Origin: Hydrogenophaga sp. BPS33
GTDB taxonomy: Bacteria > Pseudomonadota > Gammaproteobacteria > Burkholderiales > Burkholderiaceae_C
Assembly (NCBI RefSeq): GCF_009859475.1
Contig: NZ_CP044549.1
Location: 1,984,001-2,048,000 of the forward strand
Direction: 5' to 3'
DNA length: 64,000 bases
Positions 45,709-59,425 of the stretch are shown piece by piece. Numbering within the stretch: position 1 is the first letter of the stretch; each line of letters begins with the position of its first letter. The position numbers and the translations under genes are program-made. The notes beneath the pieces are model-generated. The model had not been told where the DNA came from, ran no database searches, and worked only from the letters and a program-made list of their open reading frames with translations.

Positions 45709-46475
45709 CCGTGGTTTCCAGCCCTCCGCAGCCTTCGGCCACCGCGCTGTCGGTCAATCTCAACAAAGTCGCCCTGGTGCGCAACACCCGCCACTTGGGC
45801 ATTCCGTCGGTCACGCGCGCGGCCACCCTGTGCCTGCAGGCCGGCGCGCAGGGCATCACGGTGCATCCCAGGCCGGACGAGCGCCACATCCGTGCGCACG
45901 ACGTGCACGATCTGGCCGAGTTGCTCAAGGCTTGGCCAGACCGCGAGTTCAATATCGAAGGCAATCCGTTTCACAACCTGATGGGTTTCGTGCGCGACGT
46001 GCGACCGCAGCAGGTCACCTTCGTGCCCGACAGCGAGGGGCAATTCACCAGCGATCACGGCTGGAGCTTCCCGGCCGATGTCGAACGCCTGCGCCCCTTG
46101 ATTGCGGAGGCCCAGGCGCTGGGCGCCCGCGTGAGCCTGTTCATGGACGCCGAGCCCGGCCAGATGGCGGCCGCCAGGGCGGTGGGGGCCGATCGCGTCG
46201 AACTCTACACCGAGCCTTATGCCGCCGCCTGGCATTCACCGCAGCGCGATGCCCAGCTCGAACGTTTTCGATCTGCCGCGCAGGCCGCGCTCGACGCGGG
46301 CCTGGGGGTCAATGCCGGGCACGACCTGAACCGCGAGAACCTCAGCGCCTTCGTGCGCGCGGTGCCCGGACTGCGCGAGGTGTCGATCGGACATGCCTTG
46401 ATCTCGGATGCGCTGGAACTGGGTTACGCCCAGACCATCGCCGCCTACAACCGCTGCATCCGCGACGCGAGATGA
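45705..46475 (+). CDS. pdxJ: Pyridoxine 5'-phosphate synthase
   Basis: This is a 256-residue enzyme closing the pyridoxine ring in vitamin B6 synthesis. Conserved segments are [33 protein letters not shown] and GHDLNRENL. Its ATG overlaps the recO stop and its stop overlaps the acpS start, so recO-pdxJ-acpS are translationally coupled. Confidence 0.97.
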   Translation: MTVVSSPPQPSATALSVNLNKVALVRNTRHLGIPSVTRAATLCLQAGAQGITVHPRPDERHIRAHDVHDLAELLKAWPDREFNIEGNPFHNLMGFVRDVRPQQVTFVPDSEGQFTSDHGWSFPADVERLRPLIAEAQALGARVSLFMDAEPGQMAAARAVGADRVELYTEPYAAAWHSPQRDAQLERFRSAAQAALDAGLGVNAGHDLNRENLSAFVRAVPGLREVSIGHALISDALELGYAQTIAAYNRCIRDAR

Positions 46476-46864
46476 TCGTCGGCATCGGTACCGATATTTG
46501 CGACATCCGGCGCATCGAGGCCGTGTTGCAGCGCCAGGGCGAGCGCTTCGTGCGCAAGGTGCTGAGCGATGCGGAGTTCACCGTCTGGCAAAAGCGCAGC
46601 GCGCGCTGGCCGCAGCGGGGCGTGCGTTACCTGGCCACGCGTTTTTCGGCCAAGGAAGCGTTCTCGAAGGCCGTGGGCATGGGCATGCGCATGCCGATGA
46701 CGTGGCGCAGCTGTGAAATCAACAACCTGCCCAGTGGGCAGCCGGTGATCGTGTTGCACGGCGATCTCAAAACCTGGTTCGAGGCGCAGGGCTTGCGCGC
46801 CCACGTGACCGTGACCGACGAAACCGACTACGCCGCGAGCTTCGTGGTGGTGGAACGCGACTGA
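46472..46864 (+). CDS. acpS: Holo-ACP synthase
   Basis: This 130-residue enzyme transfers phosphopantetheine from CoA to acyl carrier protein. The metal-binding Asp8 lies in [12 protein letters not shown], and the glutamate lies in [12 protein letters not shown]. The start overlaps pdxJ by four bases. Confidence 0.96.
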   Translation: MIVGIGTDICDIRRIEAVLQRQGERFVRKVLSDAEFTVWQKRSARWPQRGVRYLATRFSAKEAFSKAVGMGMRMPMTWRSCEINNLPSGQPVIVLHGDLKTWFEAQGLRAHVTVTDETDYAASFVVVERD

Positions 46865-46882
46865 CCCTTTTTTTCCTATTCC

Positions 46883-47977
46883 ATGCACGCACACGCTCCT
46901 CTCATCATCGACGTGGCGGGCTACAGCCTGACCACCGCCGACCGCCAACGCCTGGCCCACCCCTTGGTGGGCGGGGTCATCCTGTTTGGCCGCAACTGGC
47001 AGAGCCGAGAACAGCTCACGGCGCTGTGCCGCCAGATCAAGGCCGTGCGGCACGACCTGCTCATCGCGGTCGATCATGAAGGTGGGCGCGTTCAACGTTT
47101 TCGCACCGATGGCTTCACCCACCTGCCACCCATGGCCAGCCTGGGAGCGTTGTGGATGCGCGCCGCGAAAGCGGGCGATGTCGAAGGGGCCGCTGCGCTG
47201 GAAGCAAGCAATGCCGCCGTGGCCACGGGCTATGTGCTGGGTGCCGAGCTGCGGGCCTGTGGTGTGGACCTGAGCTTTACGCCAGTGCTCGACCTGGACT
47301 ACGGCGAGAGCTCGGTGATCGGTGACCGTTCCTTTGCGCGGGATCCTCGCGTCGTCACCCTGCTGGCCCAAAGCCTCATGCATGGCCTGCTGCAAAGCGG
47401 CATGGGCAACTGCGGCAAACACTTTCCTGGCCACGGCTTCGTGAAGGCCGACTCGCACCTTGCGATGCCGGTGGACCGCCGCAGCCTCAAGGCCATCCTC
47501 GCCGAGGACGCGGCGCCATACGGCTGGTTGTCGGCGAGCCTGCAGGCGGTGATGCCGGCGCACGTGATCTATGCCAAGGTGGATCCGCGGCCGGCGGGCT
47601 TTTCATCTCGCTGGCTGCAGGACATCCTGCGCGCCCGCCTGGGCTTCACCGGCGCGATCTTCAGCGACGACCTGAGCATGGCCGCCGCGCGCCAGATCGG
47701 CGGGCGCGAGGTGAGTTTCCCCGAAGCCGCGCTGGCCGCGCTCGCGGCGGGCGGCGATCTGGTGTTGCTGTGCAACCAGTCGGTGGTGGAGGGCGGAGCG
47801 CCGATCGACGAGGCTATCGATGCCTTGTCGCAGGCCGCGCTCACGGGCGCCTGGCAACCGAATGCGGCGAGCGAAGAGCGGCGCCTGGCGCTGCTGCCGC
47901 GCCTGGCGTCGCCCGATTGGGATGCGCTGATGGTCAGCGAGCGCTACATGCAGGCGCTGTCGCTGTTGCCGGGATGA
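46883..47977 (+). CDS. nagZ: Beta-N-acetylhexosaminidase NagZ
   Basis: This is a 364-residue glycoside hydrolase family 3 enzyme that recycles peptidoglycan by removing N-acetylglucosamine from anhydro-muropeptides. Typical parts are GVILFGRNWQSREQL, AVDHEGGRVQRF, GKHFPGHGFVKADSH (with the histidine/aspartate of the catalytic loop) and FSDDLSMAAA. It lacks a signal peptide, so it is cytoplasmic. Confidence 0.96.
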   Translation: MHAHAPLIIDVAGYSLTTADRQRLAHPLVGGVILFGRNWQSREQLTALCRQIKAVRHDLLIAVDHEGGRVQRFRTDGFTHLPPMASLGALWMRAAKAGDVEGAAALEASNAAVATGYVLGAELRACGVDLSFTPVLDLDYGESSVIGDRSFARDPRVVTLLAQSLMHGLLQSGMGNCGKHFPGHGFVKADSHLAMPVDRRSLKAILAEDAAPYGWLSASLQAVMPAHVIYAKVDPRPAGFSSRWLQDILRARLGFTGAIFSDDLSMAAARQIGGREVSFPEAALAALAAGGDLVLLCNQSVVEGGAPIDEAIDALSQAALTGAWQPNAASEERRLALLPRLASPDWDALMVSERYMQALSLLPG

Positions 47978-47987
47978 CGGCGGCGTG

Positions 47988-48006
47988 GGTCGCCTGACGG
48001 GCGACC
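47988..48006. terminator. Possible bidirectional hairpin between nagZ and the LON-domain gene
   Basis: GGTCGCC (47988-47994) pairs with GGCGACC (48000-48006) across a five-base loop. It lies in the 38-base gap between convergent genes. No T-run follows on either strand, so termination efficiency is doubtful. Confidence 0.35.
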
Positions 48007-48015
48007 TGCGGGGCT

Positions 48016-48698
48016 TCAGGGGCCGCCGTCCAGGCCGAGCTTGTCCAGCAGGTCCGACACCAGCTCCAGGCGGACCAGCGGATTGTCCAGCGTCATCAGG
48101 CGCTGTTTGAGTTCCACCGGCGCGGGCAGCAATTCAGCCCAGCGGTTGGCGATCCAGCCGCAGTCATCCCACTGGTAGGGTGGCTGAATGGGAATTTGCC
48201 CCAGCGCGTCCGGGTTGCGTTCGTGCAGGCTTTGCAGCACGCGCTGCAAGGCGCTGCGGGTGTTGGCGAGGTGATCGGGCACGGGCACCACCGACTCGGC
48301 CTCGTCCAGTTGCACGTCGGCCATCCAGAGCCCGTGCGGCAGCTGGCGGCGCTGCGACAGGTGGAAACGCTGCAGACCCCGGCAGCGGATCATCATCAGT
48401 CCGGGCTGTGGGCGATCAAGATGCTCGATCTGCGCCAGGGTGCCGACCGGGTGGAAAACCTCTTTGGCAAACGCATCACCCGTCGCTGGGGCGTTGGGGT
48501 CGATCTTGCGCACCTCGCTGCCTTCACTCAGGCAGACAACCCCGAAGGGCGCGCCGGTCTTGTGGCAGCGGCCAATCATGTCGAGATAGCGCACCTCGAA
48601 GATGCGCAGCGGCAGCCAGCCTCCCGGAAAAAGCACGGTCTGCAACGGAAACAAGGGGAGTTGCGACAGTGTCAGGGCCTGCGGGGGCCGCGCGGAGT

Positions 48699-48702
<4 letters not shown>
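48016..48702 (-). CDS. LON substrate-binding-domain protein
   Basis: This 228-residue protein consists of the N-terminal LON domain without protease or ATPase parts. Family features are [30 protein letters not shown] and GAPFGVV near the N-terminus. The start is a TTG at 48702 overlapping the accD stop (TTGA), so it is likely translated by coupling. The cellular role of such proteins is unclear. Confidence 0.85.
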
Positions 48703-49577
<875 letters not shown>

Positions 49578-49619
49578 GGTGTTTCTCCGTGCGGCGGCGC
49601 CGGCGGGCGCCAGCGGGAA

Positions 49620-50425
49620 TTATGCGTCGAGCGCTTTCCGGATGGTGCGAAGGAACTGGATGGCGACCGCCACCACTTTTTCGTGCGGTTCGTTCTCCAG
49701 CAACTGGATGATCTTGCTGCCGATCACCACCGCGTCGGCGGTCTGGCCGATGGCGCGCGCGGTGTCGGCATCGCGAATGCCAAAGCCCACACCCACCGGA
49801 ATGCTCACGTGCGCACGGATGCGCGGCAGCATGGCCTCGACCTGGTCGACATTGAGCGTGCCAGCCCCTGTCACGCCCTTGAGCGACACGTAGTACACGT
49901 AGCCACTGGCCACGCGTGCTACCTGTGCCATGCGCTCGTCGGTCGACGTGGGCGCCAGCAGGAAGATCAGGTCCATGCCATGCGCGCGCAGTGCGGCGGC
50001 AAAGTCTTCGCACTCCTCGGGTGGGTAGTCCACGACCAGCACGCCATCGACGCCTGCTTCACTGGCATCGCGCACGAAGGCGCCCGCACCGTGTTTCTGG
50101 TCGTAGCGCTCGACCGGGTTGGCATACCCCATGAGCACCACCGGCGTGGTGGTGTTGCGTTCGCGAAAGCTGCGCACCATGGCCAGCACCTGCGTCATGC
50201 CAATGCCCAGTGCCAGCGCGCGATCACCCGCTTTCTGGATCACCGGGCCATCGGCCGACGGGTCGGAGAAGGGCACGCCCAACTCGATGACGTCCGCACC
50301 CGCTTCTGCCATGCCGTGCATCAGATCGGGGGTGATGTCGGCGAACGGAAAGCCGGCGGTCACGTACGGAATCAAGGCCTTGCGGTTCTGGGCTTTGAGT
50401 TGAGTGAAAGTGTTTTCGATGCGGC

Positions 50426-50429
<4 letters not shown>
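49620..50429 (-). CDS. trpA: Tryptophan synthase alpha chain
   Basis: This is a 269-residue subunit that cleaves indole-3-glycerol phosphate. Catalytic E49 and D60 fall in [15 protein letters not shown], exactly as in E. coli numbering. The ATG overlaps the trpB stop by four bases, which fits the obligate alpha-beta complex. Confidence 0.97.
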
Positions 50430-51694
<1,265 letters not shown>

Positions 51695-51743
51695 GGGGTT
51701 GGGTCTCTGATCGGCCGCCATCCTGACCCCATGGAGATGGGAG

Positions 51744-52421
51744 TCAGGCAGGGCGGGGGGGCTGCGCATCGGCCGCCCGCACGGCGGCCACGAAAGCGAG
51801 CATCTTGTCGGGGTCCTTGATGCCTTTGGCGGCTTCGACCCCGGAGCTCACGTCAACGGCCCAAGGCCGTACGCGCGAGATGCCATCGGTCACGTTTGCA
51901 GGCGTGAGTCCACCAGACAAAACGAGGCGAGAGCTGGCGTTTAGAAGCGGATGTGACCAAGGGAATGCTGTCCAGTCAAAGGATTGACCACCGCCGCCAT
52001 AGCCCTCGACGTGGGCGTCGAGCAGGATGGCCTGAGCGGCCGCGTGATCCGACGCGTATTTTAGAAGATCGAAGCGGGCTCCGTCCGGGCCCGTGGGAAT
52101 ACGCGCGGCGCGCAGGAACGGGCGTCCTGCGGCCTGGCAGTCGCTGGGCGTCTCGTCGCCATGGAATTGCAGCAGCGCCTGTGGGACGGCTTCAATGCCG
52201 CGCTGGATCTGTTCGGTGCTGGCGTTGACAAACAGCAGGACCGGGGTGACGAAGGGCGGCAGGCGGCGGGCCAGCACACCCGCGCGTTCGGCGGTGACAT
52301 GGCGAGGGCTTTTTTCGTACAGTACGAAGCCGATGGCATCGGCGCCGGCTCTTGCGGCCGCGTCGACATCGGCCTCGCGGGTGAGGCCGCAGATCTTGAT
52401 GCGGGTGCGGTGCAGGGTCAT
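51744..52421 (-). CDS. trpF: Phosphoribosylanthranilate isomerase
   Basis: This is a 225-residue TIM-barrel enzyme of tryptophan synthesis. The catalytic Cys11 lies in [22 protein letters not shown] and the C-terminal [10 protein letters not shown] and DVSSGVE phosphate-binding loops are clear. The start overlaps the truA stop. It is separated from the trpCDE genes, which are elsewhere. Confidence 0.96.
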   Translation of the reverse strand: MTLHRTRIKICGLTREADVDAAARAGADAIGFVLYEKSPRHVTAERAGVLARRLPPFVTPVLLFVNASTEQIQRGIEAVPQALLQFHGDETPSDCQAAGRPFLRAARIPTGPDGARFDLLKYASDHAAAQAILLDAHVEGYGGGGQSFDWTAFPWSHPLLNASSRLVLSGGLTPANVTDGISRVRPWAVDVSSGVEAAKGIKDPDKMLAFVAAVRAADAQPPRPA

Positions 52422-53239
52422 GGAAGCCAGTCGAAAGCGGGCGTGCGTTGCGGCAGTCCCAGTGCGGCATCGTAGACCGGCCCGAGAAAGTACAGGCCGT
52501 CAGGGGAAAACGTGGGAGCGGCGGCGTCGCGGTTGCGCGCTTGCAGCACCTCGGTCATCCAGGAGGCAGGGCGGTTGCCGCTGCCGATGGCGATCAGGCA
52601 GCCCATGATGTTGCGGATCATGTGGTGCAGAAACGCGCTGGCTTCGAACTCGAAGCGCCAGTAGTGCCCCCGGCGTGCAATGTCCAGCCGCAGGAGATGC
52701 TTGATGGGCGAATGTGCCTGGCATTGCGCGGCGCGAAACGAGGTGAAATCGTGCTCGCCGACCAAGGCCTGGGCGGCTTCTACCATGGGTTCGAGGCTGA
52801 GGGGGCGAAACACCCAGCCCACCTGACCGGCGTCGACACTGGGGCGCACGGGCGATTCCAGCAGGATGTAGGCGTACCGCCGCGAACGGGCGCTGGCCCG
52901 CGCATGAAAGCTGGCCGCGGCGGTGCGTGCCCACTGCACCGCGATGGTGTCGGGCAAGAAGCTGTTGGTGCCGCGCACCCAGGCGTTTTCGGCCCGCTCC
53001 ACCGGGGTGTCGAAGTGCACCACCTGCATCAGGCCGTGTACGCCTGCATCGGTGCGTCCCGCGCAAAGCGTCTTGACGGTGTCCTGGGCGCTGAACCGGG
53101 CGAGCGCGGATTCGAGGTGGTCCTGTACCGTGCGCCCGCTGGGCTGGCTCTGCCAGCCGTCATAGGCACGGCCGTTGTAGCTCACACCGAGTGCGATGCG
53201 CAGGCTTGCAGGATCGGATGCCGGGGACGAGAGAGGCAA
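52418..53239 (-). CDS. truA: tRNA pseudouridine(38-40) synthase
   Basis: This 273-residue enzyme modifies the tRNA anticodon arm. The catalytic aspartate is D64 (CAGRTDAGVH), and YNGRAYDGWQSQ and FLHHMIRNIMG are family hallmarks. It lies between fimV and trpF on the minus strand and overlaps trpF by four bases. Confidence 0.96.
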   Translation of the reverse strand: MPLSSPASDPASLRIALGVSYNGRAYDGWQSQPSGRTVQDHLESALARFSAQDTVKTLCAGRTDAGVHGLMQVVHFDTPVERAENAWVRGTNSFLPDTIAVQWARTAAASFHARASARSRRYAYILLESPVRPSVDAGQVGWVFRPLSLEPMVEAAQALVGEHDFTSFRAAQCQAHSPIKHLLRLDIARRGHYWRFEFEASAFLHHMIRNIMGCLIAIGSGNRPASWMTEVLQARNRDAAAPTFSPDGLYFLGPVYDAALGLPQRTPAFDWLP

Positions 53240-53265
53240 AGGCGGAACCGGCGCGGCGCGAGCGA

Positions 53266-55971
53266 TCAGGCCAGGTCGGCCAGGAAGGTGCCAGCCTTGG
53301 TCTTGAGCGAGCCCGAGGCTTCGGCCAATACTTCTTCGGCCAGCGAACGTGCGCCCTCGAAGTCGCCGATCGCACGGAACTCTTCGGCCAGCGACAACTT
53401 GGTCTCCAGCGGGTTTTCCTCGGTCAGGTTTCCGGCGAAGGTTGCCTCTTCGGGGGCCGGTTGCGGGCTCAGGTCGAGGTTGATGCCGTTGAGATCGAAC
53501 GACAGCATCTCCGGGGTCTCGACGGGCGGTGTCTGGAACGGCGCTTCGGCCTTTTCGGACGTTGCGGTCGTTTCCAGATCCAGCATCGGATCCTCGTCAA
53601 ACGTCGGAATCGACAGTGCGTCGGCAATGGGCTCGGCACTGATGGGGTCCGCCGTCGACAGCGGTGCTGGTCCGGATGGGAAGTCGAGGTCGAAGTCCAT
53701 GGACATCGAAGAAGGCGGGCCCTCATGGGCGACTTCCACCGGTGCTGCCATATCGCCGCCGATGTCCAGATCGGTGGCGTGTGCGGGCGCTGCAGCGGGT
53801 TGCGCAGGCTCATCGAGCGAGAAATCGAGGTCCAGATCCAGCGCGTCCGCGTCGGACGGCGCACGCACCTTGGCGGACTCGCTCAAACTGCTCGCGACGA
53901 AGGGCATGGTGTGCATCACGCCGGCGGCATCGACGGGTGCGGCCACTTTGACGGCCGGAGCACCGCCAGGCTTGTACAGCGGATTGGACGGATCGAGTTC
54001 CCTACCGAGCTCGCAGGCGTGTTCCCATTCCGCCCCTTGGCCTTGCGTGAGTCCATAGGCCTCGGTGGCCACGACCTCGAATGCCCGCGCATCCCGGCGC
54101 TTGGCGTAGATCTCCAGAAGCTTGTTGTGGATGGCCACGCGCGTGGGGGTGCTGCGCATGGCTTCCTTGAGGATTTCCTCTGCCTGCAAGTCCCGTCCGT
54201 AGGCGAGGTAGACGTCCGCTTCTGCCACCGGGTCCACATCACCCGCTGCATCCAGCTGGCTGGGGGAATAGACCATGGACGAGCCCGAGGCGGTCGACTC
54301 CGCCGTGTCGATGCGCTGGCCACCGCTGGATCCAAAGAACGAGTCGGGTTGCAGGCGGCTTTCGAGGAACGAGCTGTCCACGTTGGCGTTGTGCCTGCGC
54401 TGGCGCACCCGATAGATGCCCAAGCCGGCCAGCAGGGCCAGCAGGCCTCCTACCAGTGGCAGGGCCAGGGGGTTGTCGCGCAACTGATCGAAGAAAGAAG
54501 GCTCGTCGGGCAAAGGCGTGGGCACAGGCAGCGGCGCTTTCACCGGTGCGGGTGTCGTCGACGGTTCGGCGGGCGTTGCCTGCGGCGCGGGTGGCGCTGC
54601 GGGCGCTTCCGCCGCCGCGGCTGGAGCAGGCGTGGGCTCCGTGGCGGCAGGTGCCGTGGGCACGGTCACGGCAGGTGCGGGCGTTGCAGGTGCGGGCGTT
54701 GCGGGTGCGGCCGGAGCCGCTGCCGTCGGCGCTGAAGGCGGTGTTGCCCCCGAGGGAGCACCTGCACCCAACTTAGACAGCTCCTCGATGTTGCGCGAGA
54801 GCTCGGCCACGCGGGAAGACGTTTCCTTGGCCTGACGCTCCGTGGCGATCTTGTCTTCGCTGGCGGTCTGGCCGGGGGCCGTCGGTTTGGCCAAGGTCAG
54901 CTTGTCGGTCGCGGGTGCGGCGGGTTTGGCTTCTTTCACCTCCGTCTGCACTTGCCCAGCGGCTTGGCGGTCGGCGGCCGACACGCCGGCATCTGGCGCA
55001 TTGCCGGCAAGGCGTCGACGGAACTCGTTGAAGTCGCGGCTTTGAGCGACGATGGTCTGGCGCGCCTCGGAGGCAGAGACGGCGCTGGCTTCGGCGGCGC
55101 TCGGGAGGTTCATGACCACCCCGGACTTCATGCGGTTGACGTTGCCTCCGATGAAGGCGTTGGGATTCTGCTGCAGCATCGCCACGAGCATCTGGTCCAG
55201 CGACACGGTGGCCGGTTTGTGGGCTGCTGCGATGGCGCCTGCGGTATCGCCCGATCGAACGCGCACTTGTCCGCCCTCTTGGCCACTCGGGTTGGGACTG
55301 GCGGGCGCGGGGGCTGGCGCTTGAGCCACGGGGGCAGGCGCAGGTACAGGTACGGGGGCTGGCCTGGGTGCCTGTGCCTGCGGTGGCGCGGTGTTGCGTG
55401 GGGCCGTTGGGCGTGCAGCGGGTGGCGTGGCTGGAGGCGTTGCGGCTGCGAGTCCAGGTGCCACGGGCGTTGGTGCCGGGCGGGTTTCCGCGCGCTGGGG
55501 CGGTGGATCGAACAGAAGGGTGTAGTCGCGGACGATGCGACCGGTAGACCAGTTGGCTTCGACGACCAGATCCACAAAGGGCTCGGTGATCGGCCGAGAG
55601 CCCGTCAAGCGCAGATAGGCTCGGCCGTCCGCGCGGCGTTGCAGGGTGATCTGCAGTGAAGCGATGGCCGCATTGACTTCGGCACCGGCCGCACGGAAGG
55701 TGTCGCCCGACGCCAGTCCTACGCGAAGACTGGCGGCTTCGGCGGCGTTGATGTCTGGAACATCAATCTCTGCGCGAAGCGGCTCGCCCAACGACGACTG
55801 CACGACCACGCGTCCCAGTGCCAGCGCCTGCGCATCGGGATGTTGTGCGAGGCCTGCGCAAAGCAACGCCGCGGCAGCGACCGCATGCAACCTCAAGAAC
55901 CCGTTGCCTCCAGCACTTTGTTGCACTTTTTGGGGGGGTTGAGATGGGTTGTTGCGGGAGTTGGATGGCAC
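53266..55971 (-). CDS. fimV: FimV/HubP-type polar scaffold protein
   Basis: This is a 901-residue protein linked to type IV pilus assembly, twitching and polar organisation in relatives. After a signal-like region, residues ~50-155 form the FimV N-terminal domain. A Pro/Ala linker follows, then a LysM module (QVRVRSGDTAGAIAAAHKPA), a coiled-coil-prone stretch near 405, a second Ala/Pro/Thr linker, a transmembrane helix (PLVGGLLALLAGLGIYRV), and a long acidic cytoplasmic part. That part ends in a FimV C-terminal/TPR-like motif (KLSLAEEFRAIGDFEGARSL). The start is GTG at 55971, preceded by GAGG. Confidence 0.9.
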   Translation of the reverse strand: MPSNSRNNPSQPPQKVQQSAGGNGFLRLHAVAAAALLCAGLAQHPDAQALALGRVVVQSSLGEPLRAEIDVPDINAAEAASLRVGLASGDTFRAAGAEVNAAIASLQITLQRRADGRAYLRLTGSRPITEPFVDLVVEANWSTGRIVRDYTLLFDPPPQRAETRPAPTPVAPGLAAATPPATPPAARPTAPRNTAPPQAQAPRPAPVPVPAPAPVAQAPAPAPASPNPSGQEGGQVRVRSGDTAGAIAAAHKPATVSLDQMLVAMLQQNPNAFIGGNVNRMKSGVVMNLPSAAEASAVSASEARQTIVAQSRDFNEFRRRLAGNAPDAGVSAADRQAAGQVQTEVKEAKPAAPATDKLTLAKPTAPGQTASEDKIATERQAKETSSRVAELSRNIEELSKLGAGAPSGATPPSAPTAAAPAAPATPAPATPAPAVTVPTAPAATEPTPAPAAAAEAPAAPPAPQATPAEPSTTPAPVKAPLPVPTPLPDEPSFFDQLRDNPLALPLVGGLLALLAGLGIYRVRQRRHNANVDSSFLESRLQPDSFFGSSGGQRIDTAESTASGSSMVYSPSQLDAAGDVDPVAEADVYLAYGRDLQAEEILKEAMRSTPTRVAIHNKLLEIYAKRRDARAFEVVATEAYGLTQGQGAEWEHACELGRELDPSNPLYKPGGAPAVKVAAPVDAAGVMHTMPFVASSLSESAKVRAPSDADALDLDLDFSLDEPAQPAAAPAHATDLDIGGDMAAPVEVAHEGPPSSMSMDFDLDFPSGPAPLSTADPISAEPIADALSIPTFDEDPMLDLETTATSEKAEAPFQTPPVETPEMLSFDLNGINLDLSPQPAPEEATFAGNLTEENPLETKLSLAEEFRAIGDFEGARSLAEEVLAEASGSLKTKAGTFLADLA

Positions 55972-56148
55972 TTTGACCTCGACATAGAAAACCGAGAATT
56001 GACCATAACATCAACGCATTACAGTGACAAGCTGAGATTCCGCTTGAGTTTCGCGGCCGACCTTTTGTCGACCGCGTGCTCTGCTTTTGCGTTGCAGAGG
56101 CGCAACGCGAGTTCAACAGCTTGTACCTCTGTCTCTATCGCCCGCGGT

Positions 56149-57276
56149 TCAAGCTTCGAGCAGGATACGAAGCATGCGGCGCAGCGGTTCGGCCGCGCCC
56201 CAAAGCAATTGGTCGCCAATGGTGAACGCGCCAAGATACTCCGGACCCATGGCCAGTTTGCGAAGACGTCCCACCGGGATGGTCATCGTGCCTGTGACGG
56301 ACACGGGGGTCAGATCTTGCACGGTCGCTTCGCGCGTGTTCGGCACCACTTTGACCCAGGCGTTGTCGGCTGCGATCATGGCTTCGATGTCGGCCAGCGG
56401 CACGTCCTTCTTGAGCTTGAAGGTCAGGGCCTGGCTGTGGCAGCGCATGGCGCCCACACGGACGCAGAAACCATCGACCGGGATGGCCGGGGCGGTGAAG
56501 CCCTCGCCCATGCCGAGGATCTTGTTGGTTTCGGCCATGCCTTTCCATTCTTCCTTGGACATGCCGTTGCCCAGGTCCTTGTCGATCCAGGGGATCAGCG
56601 AGCCACCCAGCGGGACGCCGAAGTTGGCTGTCTCGGTACTGCTCAACGAGCGCTGCTTGGCGATGACCTTGCGGTCGATTTCCAGGATGGCGCTCTTGGG
56701 GTCATCCAGCAGGCTCTTCACCTCGGCATTGAGGGTGCCGTACTGGGTCAGCAGTTCGCGCATGTGTTGCGCGCCGCCGCCGGAAGCAGCCTGGTAGGTC
56801 TGCGTGCTCATCCATTCCACGAGACCCGCCTTGTACAGCGCGCCCACACCCATGAGCATGCAGCTCACGGTGCAATTGCCGCCGATCCAGTCCTTGCCAC
56901 CGTGGCCGAGGGCATTCTGGATGACGGGGAGATTGACCGGGTCGAGAACGATGACCGCGTTCTTGTCCATGCGCAGCGTGGAGGCCGCATCGATCCAGTG
57001 GCCGTTCCAGCCCGCAGCGCGCAGCTTGGGGTAGACCTCGCTGGTGTAGTCACCGCCCTGGGCGGTGATGACAATGTCGCAGCGCTTGAGGGCTGCGATG
57101 TCGTGCGCGTCTTGCAGCTGGGTTTCGTTTTTCGCCATGGCAGGGGCTTTGCCGCCTGCGTTGGAGGTGGAGAAAAACAGCGGTTCGATCAAGTCAAAGT
57201 CGCTCTCCGCGACCATGCGGTCCATTAGCACGGAACCGACCATGCCGCGCCAGCCTACGAGTCCTACAAGTTTCAT
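56149..57276 (-). CDS. asd: Aspartate-semialdehyde dehydrogenase
   Basis: This is a 375-residue enzyme of lysine/threonine/methionine and diaminopimelate synthesis. The catalytic cysteine is C135 ([10 protein letters not shown]), as in E. coli; the NADP site is [18 protein letters not shown] at the N-terminus. It follows leuB and precedes fimV, a conserved order in this lineage. Confidence 0.97.
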   Translation of the reverse strand: MKLVGLVGWRGMVGSVLMDRMVAESDFDLIEPLFFSTSNAGGKAPAMAKNETQLQDAHDIAALKRCDIVITAQGGDYTSEVYPKLRAAGWNGHWIDAASTLRMDKNAVIVLDPVNLPVIQNALGHGGKDWIGGNCTVSCMLMGVGALYKAGLVEWMSTQTYQAASGGGAQHMRELLTQYGTLNAEVKSLLDDPKSAILEIDRKVIAKQRSLSSTETANFGVPLGGSLIPWIDKDLGNGMSKEEWKGMAETNKILGMGEGFTAPAIPVDGFCVRVGAMRCHSQALTFKLKKDVPLADIEAMIAADNAWVKVVPNTREATVQDLTPVSVTGTMTIPVGRLRKLAMGPEYLGAFTIGDQLLWGAAEPLRRMLRILLEA

Positions 57277-57353
57277 GTCAACGCCCTTTGGTAAAAAAAC
57301 CGTTTTGCCCCGGCTCGTCGTGCCGGGTAGGGGCGTGACGAACCGGAGCTGGA

Positions 57354-58532
<1,179 letters not shown>

Positions 58533-58561
58533 TCAAGGGACGGCTACGCCGGCATTTCACG

Positions 58562-59209
58562 TCATGACATCGTGTGGGCCAACCAGGGCTTGGTCGCCAG
58601 GCGTTCGGCTTCGAAGGCCGCAATCTTGTCCTTGTAGCGCAGGGTGAGGCCGATGTCGTCCAGCCCGTTGAGCAGACAGTACTTGCGGAAGGCCTGCACG
58701 TCGAACGGCAGCTCTTCGCCTTGCGGTTTCACGATCACCTGGCGTTCCAGATCGATGGTGAGTTCGTAGCCGGGGAAGGCCGCGACTTCGTCGAACAACT
58801 GTGCCACCTGGGCCTCTGGCAACTGGATCGGCAGCAGACCGTTCTTGAAGCAGTTGTTGAAGAAGATGTCGGCGTAGCTGGGGGCGATGATGGCGCGAAA
58901 GCCATATTGGTCGATGGCCCAGGGCGCATGCTCGCGGCTGGAGCCGCAACCGAAGTTTTTGCGTGCCAGCAGCACCGAGGCACCTGCGTAGCGCGGCTGG
59001 TTGAGCACGAAGTCGGGGTTGGGTTTGCGGCTGGCGGGGTCCTGGCCGGGTTCGCCCTTGTCGAGGTAACGCCATTCGTCGAACAGGTTTTGCCCGAACC
59101 CGGTCTTGCGGATCGACTTCAGGAACTGTTTGGGAATGATGGCGTCGGTGTCGACGTTCTCGCGGTCCATCGGGGCCACGAGGCCCTTGTGAAGGGTGAA
59201 TTTCTGCAT
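58562..59209 (-). CDS. leuD: 3-isopropylmalate dehydratase small subunit
   Basis: This is the 215-residue swivel-domain subunit of the isomerase that works with Leu[16 protein letters not shown], the [14 protein letters not shown] loop and [12 protein letters not shown] are conserved. It is separated from leuC by a small lipoprotein gene. Confidence 0.97.
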   Translation of the reverse strand: MQKFTLHKGLVAPMDRENVDTDAIIPKQFLKSIRKTGFGQNLFDEWRYLDKGEPGQDPASRKPNPDFVLNQPRYAGASVLLARKNFGCGSSREHAPWAIDQYGFRAIIAPSYADIFFNNCFKNGLLPIQLPEAQVAQLFDEVAAFPGYELTIDLERQVIVKPQGEELPFDVQAFRKYCLLNGLDDIGLTLRYKDKIAAFEAERLATKPWLAHTMS

Positions 59210-59224
59210 GCTGTGGTGGTTCCG

Positions 59225-59386
59225 TTACTTGGCGATGTCCTGGACCTTCTCGCCGGCTTTTTCAATGCCCTTGCCGGCGGCCTGTCCGGCTTCCTTGGCA
59301 TCCTGTTTGACGCCCGACCACGTGTTGCACGCCGCCAGCGTCAGCGAGAGGGCGAATGCGATAGCGATGGTTGCAATGCTTTTCAT
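59225..59386 (-). CDS. Entericidin A/B-family small lipoprotein
   Basis: This is a 53-residue protein with N-terminus MKSIATIAIAFALSLTL, then the lipobox LAAC (Cys20), followed by NTWSGVKQDAKEAGQAAGKG and a short amphipathic, lysine-rich end. This matches entericidin-type membrane lipoproteins. The ATG at 59386 has a GGAGG site. It sits between leuC (39 bases) and leuD (15 bases) in the same direction, so it is probably co-expressed with leucine synthesis. A toxin or envelope role is speculative. Confidence 0.85.
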   Translation of the reverse strand: MKSIATIAIAFALSLTLAACNTWSGVKQDAKEAGQAAGKGIEKAGEKVQDIAK

Positions 59387-59425
59387 AAGAGCCTCCGGAG
59401 GGTGGTTGCGGGTGGTGACAGGGAG

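Noticed and set aside
56089..56108. GCGTTGC/GCAACGC hairpin as a terminator between asd and fimV
   Set aside because: On the strand of asd it is followed by A-rich sequence, not by T, and no T-run is present on either side.
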